Shown: positions 1 to 7,941 of the stretch, piece after piece
How the letters are laid out: each line of letters starts with the position of its first letter
Numbering within the stretch: position 1 is the stretch's first letter
NCBI RefSeq assembly: GCF_013155375.1
Contig: NZ_JABJQY010000002.1
Span: forward strand, 868,001-932,000
Length of the DNA: 64,000 bases
Direction: 5' to 3'
Origin: Nocardioides sp. zg-1308
Lineage (GTDB): Bacteria > Actinomycetota > Actinomycetes > Propionibacteriales > Nocardioidaceae
Program-made: the position numbers and the translations under genes
The notes under the pieces: model-generated
What the model was told of the DNA's origin: nothing
Seen by the model: only the letters and a program-made list of their open reading frames with translations
Database searches by the model: none

Positions 1-1454
1 CTCACGGCGACGTACTTGCTCTCCATGTAGTCGAGCATCCCCTCGTGCCCGCCCTCCCGACCGATCCCGGACTGCTTCGTGCCGCCGAACGGCGCGGCGG
101 GGTCGGAGACGAGGCCGCGGTTGAGCCCGACCATGCCGGCGTCGAGGCGCTCGCTGACGCGGAGGCCGCGGGCCAGGTCACGGGTGTAGACGTAGGAGAC
201 CAGGCCGTACTCCGTGTCGTTGGCCATCGCGATCGCGTCGTCCTCGTCGGTGAAGGTCAGCACCGGGGCGACCGGGCCGAAGATCTCCTCGCCCAGGATG
301 TCCGCGCCGCGGGGGACGTCGAGCAGGACGGTCGGTGAGTAGTAGAAGCCCTCGCGGTCGGGGCGCTCGCCCCCGAGCACGACGCGCGCTCCCGCCGACA
401 CGGCGCCCCTGACGAGCTCGTCGACCTTGGCGGCCGACTCCTCGTTGACCAGCGGTCCGACCTGGGTGTCGTCGGCTGTGCCCGGACCGACGGTGAGGGC
501 CCTCATCCGCTCGGCGAGGCGGCTGCTGAACTCCTCGGCGACGTCGGCGTGGATGTAGAACCGGTTGGCCGCGGTGCAGGCCTCGCCGGCGTTGCGCATC
601 TTGGCGATCATCGCGCCGTCGATCGCGGCGTCCAGGTCGGCGTCCTCGAAGACCAGGAACGGCGCGTTGCCGCCGAGCTCCATCGAGCAGTTCACGACCT
701 GGTCGGCCGCCTCCTTGAGCAGCACCCGGCCCACCTCGGTCGAGCCGGTGAAGGACAGCTTGCGCACCCGCGGGTCGTGCACCATCGCCGAGACGACGGC
801 GCCCGAGCGCCGCGCCGGCAGCACCGACACCACGCCCTCCGGCACCCCGGCGTCGGCGAGGACCTTCGCCATCAGCAGGGCCGTGAGGGGCGTGTCCGAG
901 GCGGGCTTGAGGATCACCGTGCACCCGGCGGCCAGTGCCGGCCCGATCTTGCGCGTCGCCATCGCGGCCGGGAAGTTCCACGGGGTCACCAGCACGGCGA
1001 TGCCGACGGGCTGCTGCAGCACCAGGATCCGGTTGGCGCCCGACGGGGCGGTCATCACGGTGCCCGAGGCGCGCACCGCCTCCTCGGCGTACCAGCGGAA
1101 GAACTCGGCCGCGTACGCCGTCTCGCCGCGCGCGTCGGGCAGCGCCTTGCCGTTCTCCAGCGAGATCAGGTGGGCGATCTCGTCGGCGCGCTCGGTCATC
1201 AGCTCGAACGCCCTGCGGAGGATCTCGGCTCGCTCGCGCGGCGCGGTCGCGGCCCACGACGCGGCAGCCGCGTCGGCCGCCTCCACGCACGCCATCGCGT
1301 CGTCGACCGTGCCGTTGGCCACCGACGCGACGACCTTCCCCGTCGCGGGGTCGAGGACGTCGAAGCGCCCGCCGTCGGAGGCGGCGCGCTCGACGCCGCC
1401 CACCCAGAGGTCGAGCGGCAGGTCGGGGACGGAGGAGAGCGAGAAGTCAGCCAC
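1..1454 (-). CDS. NAD(P)-dependent aldehyde dehydrogenase, succinate-semialdehyde dehydrogenase-like (3' end just cut off)
   Basis: Oxidises an aldehyde to a carboxylate with NAD(P)+. The nearest family by feel is succinate-semialdehyde dehydrogenase, but the substrate is not proven. Reading from the GTG at 1454 gives 484 codons before the window edge. The visible C-terminus (REGGHEGMLDYMESKYVAV) is the usual end of this family, so only a few codons are missing. The catalytic pair has the normal 34-residue spacing: Glu259 in MELGGN and Cys293 in GEACTAANR. It lies 47 bp downstream of the M24-protein gene and is probably the last gene of the minus-strand catabolic operon. The GTG was chosen because conserved sequence (VADFSLSSVPDLPLDLWVGG) begins there. 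The ribosome-binding site is weak. Confidence 0.85.
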   Translation of the reverse strand, partial: MADFSLSSVPDLPLDLWVGGVERAASDGGRFDVLDPATGKVVASVANGTVDDAMACVEAADAAAASWAATAPRERAEILRRAFELMTERADEIAHLISLENGKALPDARGETAYAAEFFRWYAEEAVRASGTVMTAPSGANRILVLQQPVGIAVLVTPWNFPAAMATRKIGPALAAGCTVILKPASDTPLTALLMAKVLADAGVPEGVVSVLPARRSGAVVSAMVHDPRVRKLSFTGSTEVGRVLLKEAADQVVNCSMELGGNAPFLVFEDADLDAAIDGAMIAKMRNAGEACTAANRFYIHADVAEEFSSRLAERMRALTVGPGTADDTQVGPLVNEESAAKVDELVRGAVSAGARVVLGGERPDREGFYYSPTVLLDVPRGADILGEEIFGPVAPVLTFTDEDDAIAMANDTEYGLVSYVYTRDLARGLRVSERLDAGMVGLNRGLVSDPAAPFGGTKQSGIGREGGHEGMLDYMESKYVAV

Positions 1455-1501
1455 GAGGAGGCCTTTCGGAGGATCGGCAGGGCAGGATCGGCCGGAGAGG
1501 A

Positions 1502-2749
1502 TCAGTAGGGGTTGGTGACGAAGAGCTCCTGCGCCGGGAACAGCGTGAGGATGCGGGGGCCGTCCTCGGTGATGACGACCTCCTCCTCGATCCGGGCCGC
1601 TGAGAAGCCGTCGGAGGCGGGGCAGTAGGTCTCGAGCGCGAAGACCATGCCGACCCGGAGCTCGACCGGCTCCTTCATCGAGTTGAGCCGCGAGATGATC
1701 GGGCGCTCGTGGAGGCCGAGCCCGAGGCCGTGGGCGAACTGCAGGCCGAAGGCCTCCATCTCGCTGCCGAAGCCGAACTCCTCCGCCTTCGGCAGCAGCG
1801 CGGCGACCTCGTCCGTGCCGACGCCGGCCGCGATGCCGTCGATGCCGCGGTCCATCCACTCCCGCGCGCGGGCGTACGCGTCGCGCTGGGCCGGCGTCGA
1901 GCTGCCCACGGCGAAGGTGCGGTAGTAGCAGGTGCGGTAGCCGTTGAAGGAGTGGATGATGTCGAAGAACGCCTGGTCGCCTGGCCGGACCAGCCGGTCG
2001 GTGAAGTTGTGGGGGTGCGGGTTGCACCGCTCGCCGGAGATGGCGTTCACGGCCTCGACCTGGTCGGAGCCCATCTCGTAGAGCCGCTTGTTGGCGAGCG
2101 CGACGATCTCGTTCTCACGCACGCCGGGCTTCAGCGCCTCGGTGATGTCCTGGTAGACGCCGTCAACCATCGCGGCCGCCTGGTTGAGCAGCATGATCTC
2201 GTCGCCGCTCTTGATGCAGCGGGCGTCGAGCATCAGCTGCTGCGCGTCGACGACCGTGAGGCCCTGCCGCTGCATCTCGAAGAGGAACGGCGGCTCGACG
2301 ATGTCCATGCCGACCGGCATGTCGGCCACGCCGGCCTCGACCAGCAGCGACTTGATCTCGGCGACCGCGTCGACCATCAGCCCGACGGACGGCGCGACGG
2401 CCCCCCGGAACCCGAGGAAGCCGGCGCGGTAGTTCTCCTCCGGCACCCACTGCGAGTAGATCTTGTGGTGCTTGACCGCGGACCCGAAGTCCCACAGGAC
2501 CGGGTCCTTGCCGCGGGCCAGCAGTGCGTAGCGGATCATCTTGTCGCCGAGCGCACCACCGATCCACGTCTGCGTGGTGTAGCGGATGTTGTAGAAGTCG
2601 AAGAGCAGGAACGCCCCGCACTCGCTCGTGTCGAGGGCCTCGCGCGCCCGCGCGATGCGATACCTCCGGAGCCGGTCGAAGTCGACGCGCTCCTCGTAGT
2701 CGACGCCCATGTGCCCCGGCGCCGACAGCGGGCGCGCCCCCGTGCTCAT
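1502..2749 (-). CDS. M24 (pita-bread fold) family protein, aminopeptidase P/creatinase-like, with an altered metal site
   Basis: The 415 residues have a creatinase-like N-terminal half and a pita-bread C-terminal half. Metal-ligand positions can be read as Asp263 (FFDI), His340 (FAHG), Glu373 (ALET) and Glu388 (RIEEE). The second Asp ligand, expected 11 residues after the first (as in methionine aminopeptidase), is Cys274 in GYRTCYYRTF. The family includes Xaa-Pro peptidases, creatinase, ectoine hydrolase and the DMSP lyase DddP, so function cannot be named from the fold. The start ATG lies next to the stop of the upstream dehydrogenase (TGAGGATG), implying translational coupling. The operon context points to a hydrolytic or lyase step in small-molecule catabolism rather than protein turnover. 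Confidence 0.75.
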   Translation of the reverse strand: MSTGARPLSAPGHMGVDYEERVDFDRLRRYRIARAREALDTSECGAFLLFDFYNIRYTTQTWIGGALGDKMIRYALLARGKDPVLWDFGSAVKHHKIYSQWVPEENYRAGFLGFRGAVAPSVGLMVDAVAEIKSLLVEAGVADMPVGMDIVEPPFLFEMQRQGLTVVDAQQLMLDARCIKSGDEIMLLNQAAAMVDGVYQDITEALKPGVRENEIVALANKRLYEMGSDQVEAVNAISGERCNPHPHNFTDRLVRPGDQAFFDIIHSFNGYRTCYYRTFAVGSSTPAQRDAYARAREWMDRGIDGIAAGVGTDEVAALLPKAEEFGFGSEMEAFGLQFAHGLGLGLHERPIISRLNSMKEPVELRVGMVFALETYCPASDGFSAARIEEEVVITEDGPRILTLFPAQELFVTNPY

Positions 2750-2751
2750 CC

Positions 2752-3714
2752 TCAGGCCTCGTCCGCTGCGGAGAGGCCGTCGTCGACGAAGGCGTCCTCA
2801 GGCTTCAACGTCAACCCGGAGAGCATCGCCTGCTGGTCGAGCAGGATGGCGAAGTCCTCCTCGACCCTCCCGCTGCTGACGGTGCCCTGCACGGCGGCGG
2901 CCGCGGCGGCGGCGACCGGCATCGGCACGTCGAGCTCGTGGGCGGCGGCGAAGCCGAGGTCGAAGTCCTTGCGCAGCAGGATCGGCGTGAAGGTCGGCGT
3001 GTAGTCGAGGTGGACGAACGCCGGGCTCTTGTAGGTCGTGAAGACCGAGCCCATCACCGACTTGTTGAGGAACTCGAGGAACGCGGACCGCGACATGCCG
3101 CCCTTCTCGGCGAGCACGGTGATCTCGGCGAGGTTCTGGGTGACGACGCCGAGCATCACGTTGTGGCAGATCTTCGCCAGCCGCGCCAGCTCGCCCTCGC
3201 CGACGTACGTCGCGCCCTTGCCGAGGTGGTCGAGCAGCGGGGCGACGCGCTCGTAGGTCTCCTCGGGGCCGGACACCACCAGGCTCAGTCCGCCGGCGCG
3301 CACCACCTTGCCGTTGCCGCTCACCGGCGAGGCGAGGAAGGCGACGCCGCGCTCGTCGCAGGCGGCGCGCATCGCGGCCGACGACTCGGTCGAGACCGTG
3401 GAGCAGTCGACGACGCACCCCGGCACCCGGTCCGGGTCGGCCAGCAGGCCGTCCGGGCCGGTGAGCACCTGCACGAGGTCGGCCGGCGTCGAGACCATGG
3501 TGAAGACCACGTCGAGGCCGCGGAGGTCCGCGATCGTGTCGGCGACCGCGCAGCCGTGCTCGGTGAGCGCCTCGGCCTTGGCACGGGTGCGGTTCCAGAC
3601 GGTGACGTCCTCGCCGGCCCGTGCCAGGCGGGAGGCCATGGCGGCACCCATGCGGCCCGCGCCGATCCAGCCGACCCGCAGGGATCCGGGCGTGTGGGCG
3701 TCGGTGGTGTTCAT
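2752..3714 (-). CDS. 3-hydroxyisobutyrate dehydrogenase-family NAD(P)-dependent oxidoreductase
   Basis: A beta-hydroxyacid dehydrogenase of 320 residues. The Rossmann nucleotide site is at residues 15-23 (GWIGAGRMG). The substrate motif at 129-134 reads SPVSGN, where the family usually has SPVSGG. The catalytic Lys is Lys181 in AKICHN, with Asn185 beside it. Known members reduce or oxidise 3-hydroxyisobutyrate, tartronate semialdehyde, 2-(hydroxymethyl)glutarate and similar hydroxyacids, so the substrate is open. It sits 3 bp after the alpha/beta hydrolase and 2 bp before the M24 gene, clearly in one operon. With the downstream aldehyde dehydrogenase it could process a hydroxy-acid or semialdehyde fragment released by the hydrolase. 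Confidence 0.85.
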   Translation of the reverse strand: MNTTDAHTPGSLRVGWIGAGRMGAAMASRLARAGEDVTVWNRTRAKAEALTEHGCAVADTIADLRGLDVVFTMVSTPADLVQVLTGPDGLLADPDRVPGCVVDCSTVSTESSAAMRAACDERGVAFLASPVSGNGKVVRAGGLSLVVSGPEETYERVAPLLDHLGKGATYVGEGELARLAKICHNVMLGVVTQNLAEITVLAEKGGMSRSAFLEFLNKSVMGSVFTTYKSPAFVHLDYTPTFTPILLRKDFDLGFAAAHELDVPMPVAAAAAAAVQGTVSSGRVEEDFAILLDQQAMLSGLTLKPEDAFVDDGLSAADEA

Positions 3715-3717
3715 CAG

Positions 3718-4875
3718 TCAGCCTGCCTTCGTTGCAGCGGTGAGGTCGGTGGTGAGGTCGGCGTTGGGATCGGTGGTGGCACCAGCGGTGTACGACGCGA
3801 TGTGGGGCTCGGGTGCGCCGAGCAGGCGGGCGGCCAGCCAGTCGGCGGTCGTGGGTCGGTGCTGCGGCGCGACGTTGGCGCAGCCGTGGTTGCCGTCCTC
3901 GAGCAGGAGGAGGGTGACCGGCCCGGCGACGGCGTCGCGCATCCGGACGGCGTCCTCCCAGGGGATCAGCCGGTCCTGCCGGCCGAAGACGATCAGCAGC
4001 GGCGCGACGAGGTGAGCGGCCGCCTCCGACAGGTCGAGCTCGAGCGCGCGCCGCCGTGCCTCCTCGTCGTTGACGGACCCGGAGCGGACCCGCAACGTGT
4101 CGCGGGTGAGCTGGGGCAGGGACGACCAGTGCTCGCCGAAGTTGAAGGGGCCGGCGAGGGAGACGCAGGCGCTGACCCGGTCGCCCAGCGCCGCGGCGAC
4201 CCGGGGAGCGTAGTAGCCGCCCAGGCTGACGCCCCACACCGCGAGGCGGTCGCGGTCGAGGTCGGGCTGGGTGCCGATCGCCTCCCAGGCCACCTCGGCC
4301 ACCGGGGCCCAGTCGCCACGCAACGGCAGCGCGTACTCCGCCTCGCCCTGGCCGGGGCCGTCAAGCGTGACCGTCGCCATCCCGCGGTCGAGGAACGTCT
4401 GCTCGGTCGAGCCGAGCTCCTCCTTGGCCGAGTCCAGGCCCGGCAGCATCAGCACGACGGGGTGCGGGCCCTCGCCGCGCGGGACCCGTACGACGGCCAC
4501 CAGGTGCGAGCCCTCGAACGCGATCTCCAGGCGCCGTCCGGGTGGGTCGAGGTGGGGCAGGGCGTCGGTGAGGCACGAGACCGCCCGGGCGTGCGCGGCC
4601 CGCATCTGCTCGGGGTCGGCGACGAAGACGAACTTCGCGAAGTGGTGGTGGACCGCGGCGCGGGCGAGGTGCTCACCGGCCGAGCGGGACCTTCCCTCGG
4701 CCAGCGCCTCGCGCCCGAGGGACTCGTGCGCGGCGCCCTCGGCCGACCACACGCGACACCAGTCGTCCCACCGCTCGATGCCCGCGGTGATCCGGGCGAA
4801 GTCGGCAGCCGTGACGCCGTTGGTGGTGAAGCGCGGGCCCCAGTGGGCGATGGCGGAGCGCACCAGCTCGTCCAT
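3718..4875 (-). CDS. Alpha/beta hydrolase of the 2,6-dihydroxypseudooxynicotine hydrolase (C-C bond hydrolase) type
   Basis: With the ATG at 4875 the protein has 385 residues: a helical N-terminal domain (about 1-110), then an alpha/beta-hydrolase domain. The nucleophile is Ser217 (GVSLGG), with Asp301 (GRQDRLIP), His330 (DGNHG) and Glu248 (FGEHW). From memory, the nicotine-pathway enzyme uses Ser217, Glu248, Asp300 and His329, so numbering and residues match almost exactly. This supports both the family and the start. GGAGAG precedes the ATG. Longer in-frame starts at 4920 and 4986 lie in or upstream of the promoter and operator and are unlikely. It is the first gene after the promoter at 4916-4944. 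I infer cleavage of a beta-dicarbonyl-like C-C bond in an N-heteroaromatic or related compound; the true substrate is unknown. Confidence 0.82.
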   Translation of the reverse strand: MDELVRSAIAHWGPRFTTNGVTAADFARITAGIERWDDWCRVWSAEGAAHESLGREALAEGRSRSAGEHLARAAVHHHFAKFVFVADPEQMRAAHARAVSCLTDALPHLDPPGRRLEIAFEGSHLVAVVRVPRGEGPHPVVLMLPGLDSAKEELGSTEQTFLDRGMATVTLDGPGQGEAEYALPLRGDWAPVAEVAWEAIGTQPDLDRDRLAVWGVSLGGYYAPRVAAALGDRVSACVSLAGPFNFGEHWSSLPQLTRDTLRVRSGSVNDEEARRRALELDLSEAAAHLVAPLLIVFGRQDRLIPWEDAVRMRDAVAGPVTLLLLEDGNHGCANVAPQHRPTTADWLAARLLGAPEPHIASYTAGATTDPNADLTTDLTAATKAG

Positions 4876-4902
4876 GTCTCTCCGGTCCTCGTGCGACGTC
4901 AC

Positions 4903-4916
4903 TGCAATCGACTGCA
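4903..4916. promoter_or_regulatory. LacI-type operator O1 (TGCAATCGACTGCA)
   Basis: A near-perfect palindrome (one mismatched pair) centred on CG, as LacI-family operators usually are. It overlaps the predicted transcription start of the hydrolase promoter, where a bound repressor would block initiation. The identical 14-mer recurs at 4972-4985, 69 bp away. Confidence 0.65.
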
Positions 4917-4944
4917 GCATTGTCGGTCCGCGTCGGTGTGTCAA
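4916..4944 (-). promoter_or_regulatory. Near-consensus sigma-70 promoter for the hydrolase-dehydrogenase operon
   Basis: On the minus strand a perfect TTGACA (-35, 4939-4944) is separated by 17 nt from AATGCT (-10, 4916-4921). The start of transcription would fall inside operator O1, some 30 nt upstream of the hydrolase ATG. A perfect -35 is rare in this GC-rich window. The same TTGACACA element occurs in the importer promoter at 7839. Confidence 0.6.
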
Positions 4945-4971
4945 GCCGCCGACCACAGTGCGCCGGGCCGG

Positions 4972-4985
4972 TGCAATCGACTGCA
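4972..4985. promoter_or_regulatory. LacI-type operator O2 (second copy of TGCAATCGACTGCA)
   Basis: An exact repeat of O1, on the other side of the same promoter, between it and the stop codon of the receptor gene. Two sites 69 bp apart flanking one promoter suggest looping or cooperative binding by the local LacI-type regulator. Confidence 0.6.
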
Positions 4986-4998
4986 CGGACCCCGCGAC

Positions 4999-6069
4999 CT
5001 ACCCGCCGTTCTCCTGCTGCCACTCCTCGACCGCGGCGTCGACCTCGGCGCGGTCGAAGTCGTTGATCTCCTCGATCAACGAGTCGTCGAGGATGTCCGC
5101 GATGTCGGCCTTCTCCTCGATGATGCCGACGCTGGCGAGCAGGTCCTGCGCGGTCGTCCAGACCTCCGGGCGGACGTCCCCGATGCGCTCGGGGTCGTCG
5201 GGCTGCATGAGCTCGATCGAGCCCTCGAGCGCCGCCTCTGCGACCGCCTCGTTGCGCCACTCGGCCGGGACCTGGTCGCGCACGATCTGCTCGACGACGT
5301 CCGGGTGCTCCAGCCCGACGTACTGCCCCATCGCCCAGGCGCGGAAGAAGCCCACGAGCGCGTCGCGCTTGGACTCGAGCGTCTCGGGCATGACGGCGAC
5401 GGGGTTGCCGTCGATCGCCTGGACGTCCTCCGGGGTGATGTTGCGCAGCGGCGTGCCGGTCGCCTCGATCGCGGTGAAGTCCGACCGCGCTCCGACGTAG
5501 GCGTCGATCTCCCCCTCGTCGAAGGTCTGCTTGATGAGGCCACCGCTCGTCCCGACGACGATCGTCTCGATGTCGTCCCCGGACAGTCCGGCCGCCAGCA
5601 GCTGCGCCTCGACCTGTGCGGTGTCCTCCTCCGAGGCGAGTCCCACCGTCTGGCCCGCCAGCTCGGAGAAGTCCTGGATCGGGCTGTCCTCGGGCACGAC
5701 CGTGCCGGCGGTGTTGCTGTGCTGGGGGCTGAAGGGCACCTGCTGCGTGCCGCCCTGGGCGTGCGAGATCACCAGCTCGTCGATGTCGGCCATGGCGATG
5801 TCGACGTCGCCGTTCTCGACCAGCGCGGTGCTCGGGATCTCCTCGCCCGCGGTCACGAACTCCGCCTTGACGCCCTCCTGCTCGAAGAAGCCCAGCTCCT
5901 CGGCCACGATCGGTGGGTAGAAGAGCAGGCTCTCGGGCGTCGGCAGCGAGTAGGTGATCTTCATGGCGTCGTCGCCGCCCGAGTCGTCGTCGCCGCCGCA
6001 GCCCGCGGCGAGGAGGAGGGCACCGGTCACCACGAGGGGCACCCACGCCCGTCTGTTGGAAGTGCGCAT
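4999..6069 (-). CDS. ABC transporter substrate-binding lipoprotein, NMT1/SsuA-TauA-like
   Basis: A 356-residue lipoprotein. It has a signal peptide with lipobox LLAAGC at about 19-24, an acidic Gly/Asp-rich linker, then a periplasmic-binding-protein type II fold (SLPTPESLLFYPPIVAEELGFF, then a DVDIAMADIDE motif) typical of NMT1/THI5-like receptors for sulfonates, thiamine pyrimidines, riboflavin and aromatic compounds. It is the third gene of the importer operon, 13 bp after the permease. A strong AGGAGG-type site precedes the ATG. It would capture the nutrient outside the membrane and pass it to the permease and ATPase upstream. The ligand cannot be read from sequence. The downstream enzymes suggest an N-containing ring compound or a related organic acid. 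Confidence 0.85.
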   Translation of the reverse strand: MRTSNRRAWVPLVVTGALLLAAGCGGDDDSGGDDAMKITYSLPTPESLLFYPPIVAEELGFFEQEGVKAEFVTAGEEIPSTALVENGDVDIAMADIDELVISHAQGGTQQVPFSPQHSNTAGTVVPEDSPIQDFSELAGQTVGLASEEDTAQVEAQLLAAGLSGDDIETIVVGTSGGLIKQTFDEGEIDAYVGARSDFTAIEATGTPLRNITPEDVQAIDGNPVAVMPETLESKRDALVGFFRAWAMGQYVGLEHPDVVEQIVRDQVPAEWRNEAVAEAALEGSIELMQPDDPERIGDVRPEVWTTAQDLLASVGIIEEKADIADILDDSLIEEINDFDRAEVDAAVEEWQQENGG

Positions 6070-6082
6070 GGAGGTTCCTCCT

Positions 6083-6982
6083 CTATCGGACGAGACCGGC
6101 TGTCTCGGCAGGCGTGGCCGTCGGGTCGGACGGGGCGGACGGGGAGGGCCGGCGCTTCTGCGCCCTGGCCTGGAGCCGTCGGGTGCGCGCCACCAGCCGC
6201 GCGTCGTGCAGCCAGAAGACCGTCACCCGCTCCAGCCACTCCATGACCGCGAAGAGCAGCAGGCCCATCAGCATCAGGATGAGGATGACGGCGAACGCGT
6301 CGTCCACGGCGAGCTGGTAGCTGAACTGCTGGACGAGCACGCCGAGGCCGCGCTGCGCGGAGATGAACTCCCCGACGACGGCGCCGACGAGCGCCAGGCC
6401 GGCGGCGGTCTTGAGCCCCGCGAACATGATGGGGAGCGAGCTGGGCACGACGAGGCGGCTGAACGACTGCCAGCGGGTGGCGCCGAGGGACCGGAACATC
6501 TCCCGCGACTCCTCGTCGACGGTGAGGATGCCGGTCAGGGCGTTCACGTAGATCGGGAAGAACGCGATGATGGCCGCGATCCAGATCTTGGAGCTGTAGC
6601 CGAAGCCGGCCCAGGCGATGATGATCGGCGCGACCGCGATGCGCGGGGTGACCTGGAGACCGATCGCGTAGGGGTGCAGCATCCGGCGCATCGTCGGCCA
6701 GAGGCCGGAGGGCACCGCGAGCGACAGCGCGATCAGGGCGCCGAGGAGGAACCCGGCCACGGTCTCCCACAGCGTGGCCAGGGTGTCGTCCCAGATGATG
6801 TCGCTGAAGACGAGCTCGAAGAACGACACGACGACGTCCTCCGGGTGCGGGATCACGGTGTCCGACACCCACTCGTTCCACAGCGCCAGCTTCCAGAGCA
6901 GGACGAGGAAGACGAGGAAGATGAGCGGGGGCGTGACCTCTTGGCGGATGCGCCGCACGCTGGGCACGAACCTAGACGCCAC
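6083..6982 (-). CDS. ABC transporter permease, SsuC/TauC-like
   Basis: A BPD-type inner-membrane permease of about 299 residues with roughly six hydrophobic segments. The EAA-type cytoplasmic loop is recognisable (SLGATRWQSFSRLVVPSSLPIMFAGLK region). The start was set at GTG 6982, which overlaps the end of the ATPase gene by 11 bp and is preceded by GGAGGAC. The longer in-frame start at 7042 lies deep in the ATPase gene and adds non-conserved residues. It pairs with the ATPase and lipoprotein of the same operon. Confidence 0.85.
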   Translation of the reverse strand: MASRFVPSVRRIRQEVTPPLIFLVFLVLLWKLALWNEWVSDTVIPHPEDVVVSFFELVFSDIIWDDTLATLWETVAGFLLGALIALSLAVPSGLWPTMRRMLHPYAIGLQVTPRIAVAPIIIAWAGFGYSSKIWIAAIIAFFPIYVNALTGILTVDEESREMFRSLGATRWQSFSRLVVPSSLPIMFAGLKTAAGLALVGAVVGEFISAQRGLGVLVQQFSYQLAVDDAFAVILILMLMGLLLFAVMEWLERVTVFWLHDARLVARTRRLQARAQKRRPSPSAPSDPTATPAETAGLVR

Positions 6983-7784
6983 GAGCGTCCTCCTTGGTGG
7001 CGACGTCGCTGCTCCCCGGCCCGTGCAGGCCCGCGTGGGCACGCAGCACGAGCTCCTGGAACTCCGACTCCATCGCCATCTCGGCGACCCGGGGCCGTGC
7101 GAACGGGACGTCGATGACGTCCGAGATCCGACCCGGGCGCGGGCTCATCACGACCACCCGGTCGGCGAGGAGGAGCGCCTCGGTGAGGTTGTGGGTGACC
7201 AGCACGGACGTGGCCGCGGTGCGCTCGTGGATCTTGAGCAGCTCCAGGTTGAGTCGTTCGCGCGTGATCTGGTCGACCGCCGCGAACGGCTCGTCGAGCA
7301 GGAGCACCTCCGCACCGACCATCAGCAGCCGGGCGAGGGCGACGCGCTGCTGCATGCCTCCCGAGAGGTGGCGCGGGTAGGTGTGCTCGAAGCCGGCGAG
7401 CCCGACGAGGTCCAGCAGCTGCATCGCCCGGTCCTCGGCGGCCCGGTCCGCCTTCCCCTGCAGGGCCGCCGGCAGCATCGCGTTCTGCAGCGTCGTGCGC
7501 CACGGCAGGAGGGTGGGCTTCTGGAACATCAGGGCGACGTCCTGGCGCGCATCGGTCACCTCGGTGCCGTTGATCTCGATCCGCCCCTCGGTCAGCGGCA
7601 GCAGCCCGGCCATCAGGCGGAGCAGCGTGGACTTGCCGCAGCCGCTGGGGCCGATGAGCGAGACGAACTCGCCCGGGCGGACGTCGAGGCTCACGCGGTC
7701 GACCGCGAGGACGCCGCCGTCGAAGCGCTTGACCACGTCGTGCACCGCGATCGTGCCGCGGCGGGTCACCAGCTCCTGACTCAT
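6972..7784 (-). CDS. ABC transporter ATP-binding protein, SsuB/TauB-like
   Basis: A 270-residue nucleotide-binding subunit. Walker A GPSGCGKST is at residues 45-53, the Q-loop at FQKP, the signature LSGGMQQR at 140-147, Walker B LLLDEP at 161-166, and the H-loop in VTHNLTEA. The start ATG at 7784 has GGAGG four bases upstream. A longer in-frame start (7844) would lie within the promoter and operator and is rejected. First gene of the minus-strand importer operon, driven by the promoter at 7816-7844 and probably repressed through operator O3. Confidence 0.9.
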   Translation of the reverse strand: MSQELVTRRGTIAVHDVVKRFDGGVLAVDRVSLDVRPGEFVSLIGPSGCGKSTLLRLMAGLLPLTEGRIEINGTEVTDARQDVALMFQKPTLLPWRTTLQNAMLPAALQGKADRAAEDRAMQLLDLVGLAGFEHTYPRHLSGGMQQRVALARLLMVGAEVLLLDEPFAAVDQITRERLNLELLKIHERTAATSVLVTHNLTEALLLADRVVVMSPRPGRISDVIDVPFARPRVAEMAMESEFQELVLRAHAGLHGPGSSDVATKEDARGV

Positions 7785-7798
7785 GGGACCTCCGCGCA

Positions 7799-7810
7799 GC
7801 AATCGATTGC
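7799..7810. promoter_or_regulatory. LacI-type operator O3 (GCAATCGATTGC, perfect palindrome)
   Basis: A perfect 12-bp palindrome sharing the core of O1 and O2. It lies just downstream of the -10 of the importer promoter, the same position O1 has in its promoter. It is 15 bp upstream of the ATPase start codon. Confidence 0.7.
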
Positions 7811-7815
7811 GCGCT

Positions 7816-7844
7816 TTGTATCCCGAGGTCCACCACTGTGTCAA
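7816..7844 (-). promoter_or_regulatory. Near-consensus promoter of the ABC importer operon
   Basis: On the minus strand TTGACA (7839-7844) is followed after 17 nt by ATACAA (7816-7821), or after 18 nt by TACAAA. Operator O3 follows immediately. The -35 and the two bases after it match the promoter at 4939 exactly. Confidence 0.6.
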
Positions 7845-7908
7845 GCGTCACATGCCGCATGGGCGCCAGCCACGCTGAGAAGGTCTCGTCGCGCGTCCAC
7901 GACGCGCC

Positions 7909-7920
7909 GCAAACGACTGC
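7909..7920. promoter_or_regulatory. LacI-type operator O4 (GCAAACGACTGC)
   Basis: A degenerate copy of the same operator, upstream of the divergent plus-strand operon and just 5' of its predicted -10 box (7930). Binding here would control the regulator-containing operon itself. Its centre is 110 bp from that of O3, so both divergent promoters could be controlled together. Confidence 0.55.
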
Positions 7921-7929
7921 GTCATCGGC

Positions 7930-7935
7930 TATGGT
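7930..7935 (+). promoter_or_regulatory. Leaderless -10 box TATGGT for the NMT1-like gene
   Basis: TATGGT ends exactly 6 nt before the GTG at 7942 and there is no Shine-Dalgarno sequence, so transcription probably starts at the start codon. Confidence 0.5.
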
Positions 7936-7941
7936 GCGCCG

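Noticed and set aside
3718..4986. Longer form of the alpha/beta hydrolase starting at 4986 or 4920
   Set aside because: The extra codons cover the promoter and both operators, and the short form matches the family numbering of catalytic residues and has a good ribosome-binding site.
2524..6246. 1240-codon open frame on the plus strand opposite the catabolic operon
   Set aside because: It is antisense to four well-supported genes and has the His/Arg/Gly/Val-rich composition of a GC-rich shadow frame, with no recognisable domain.
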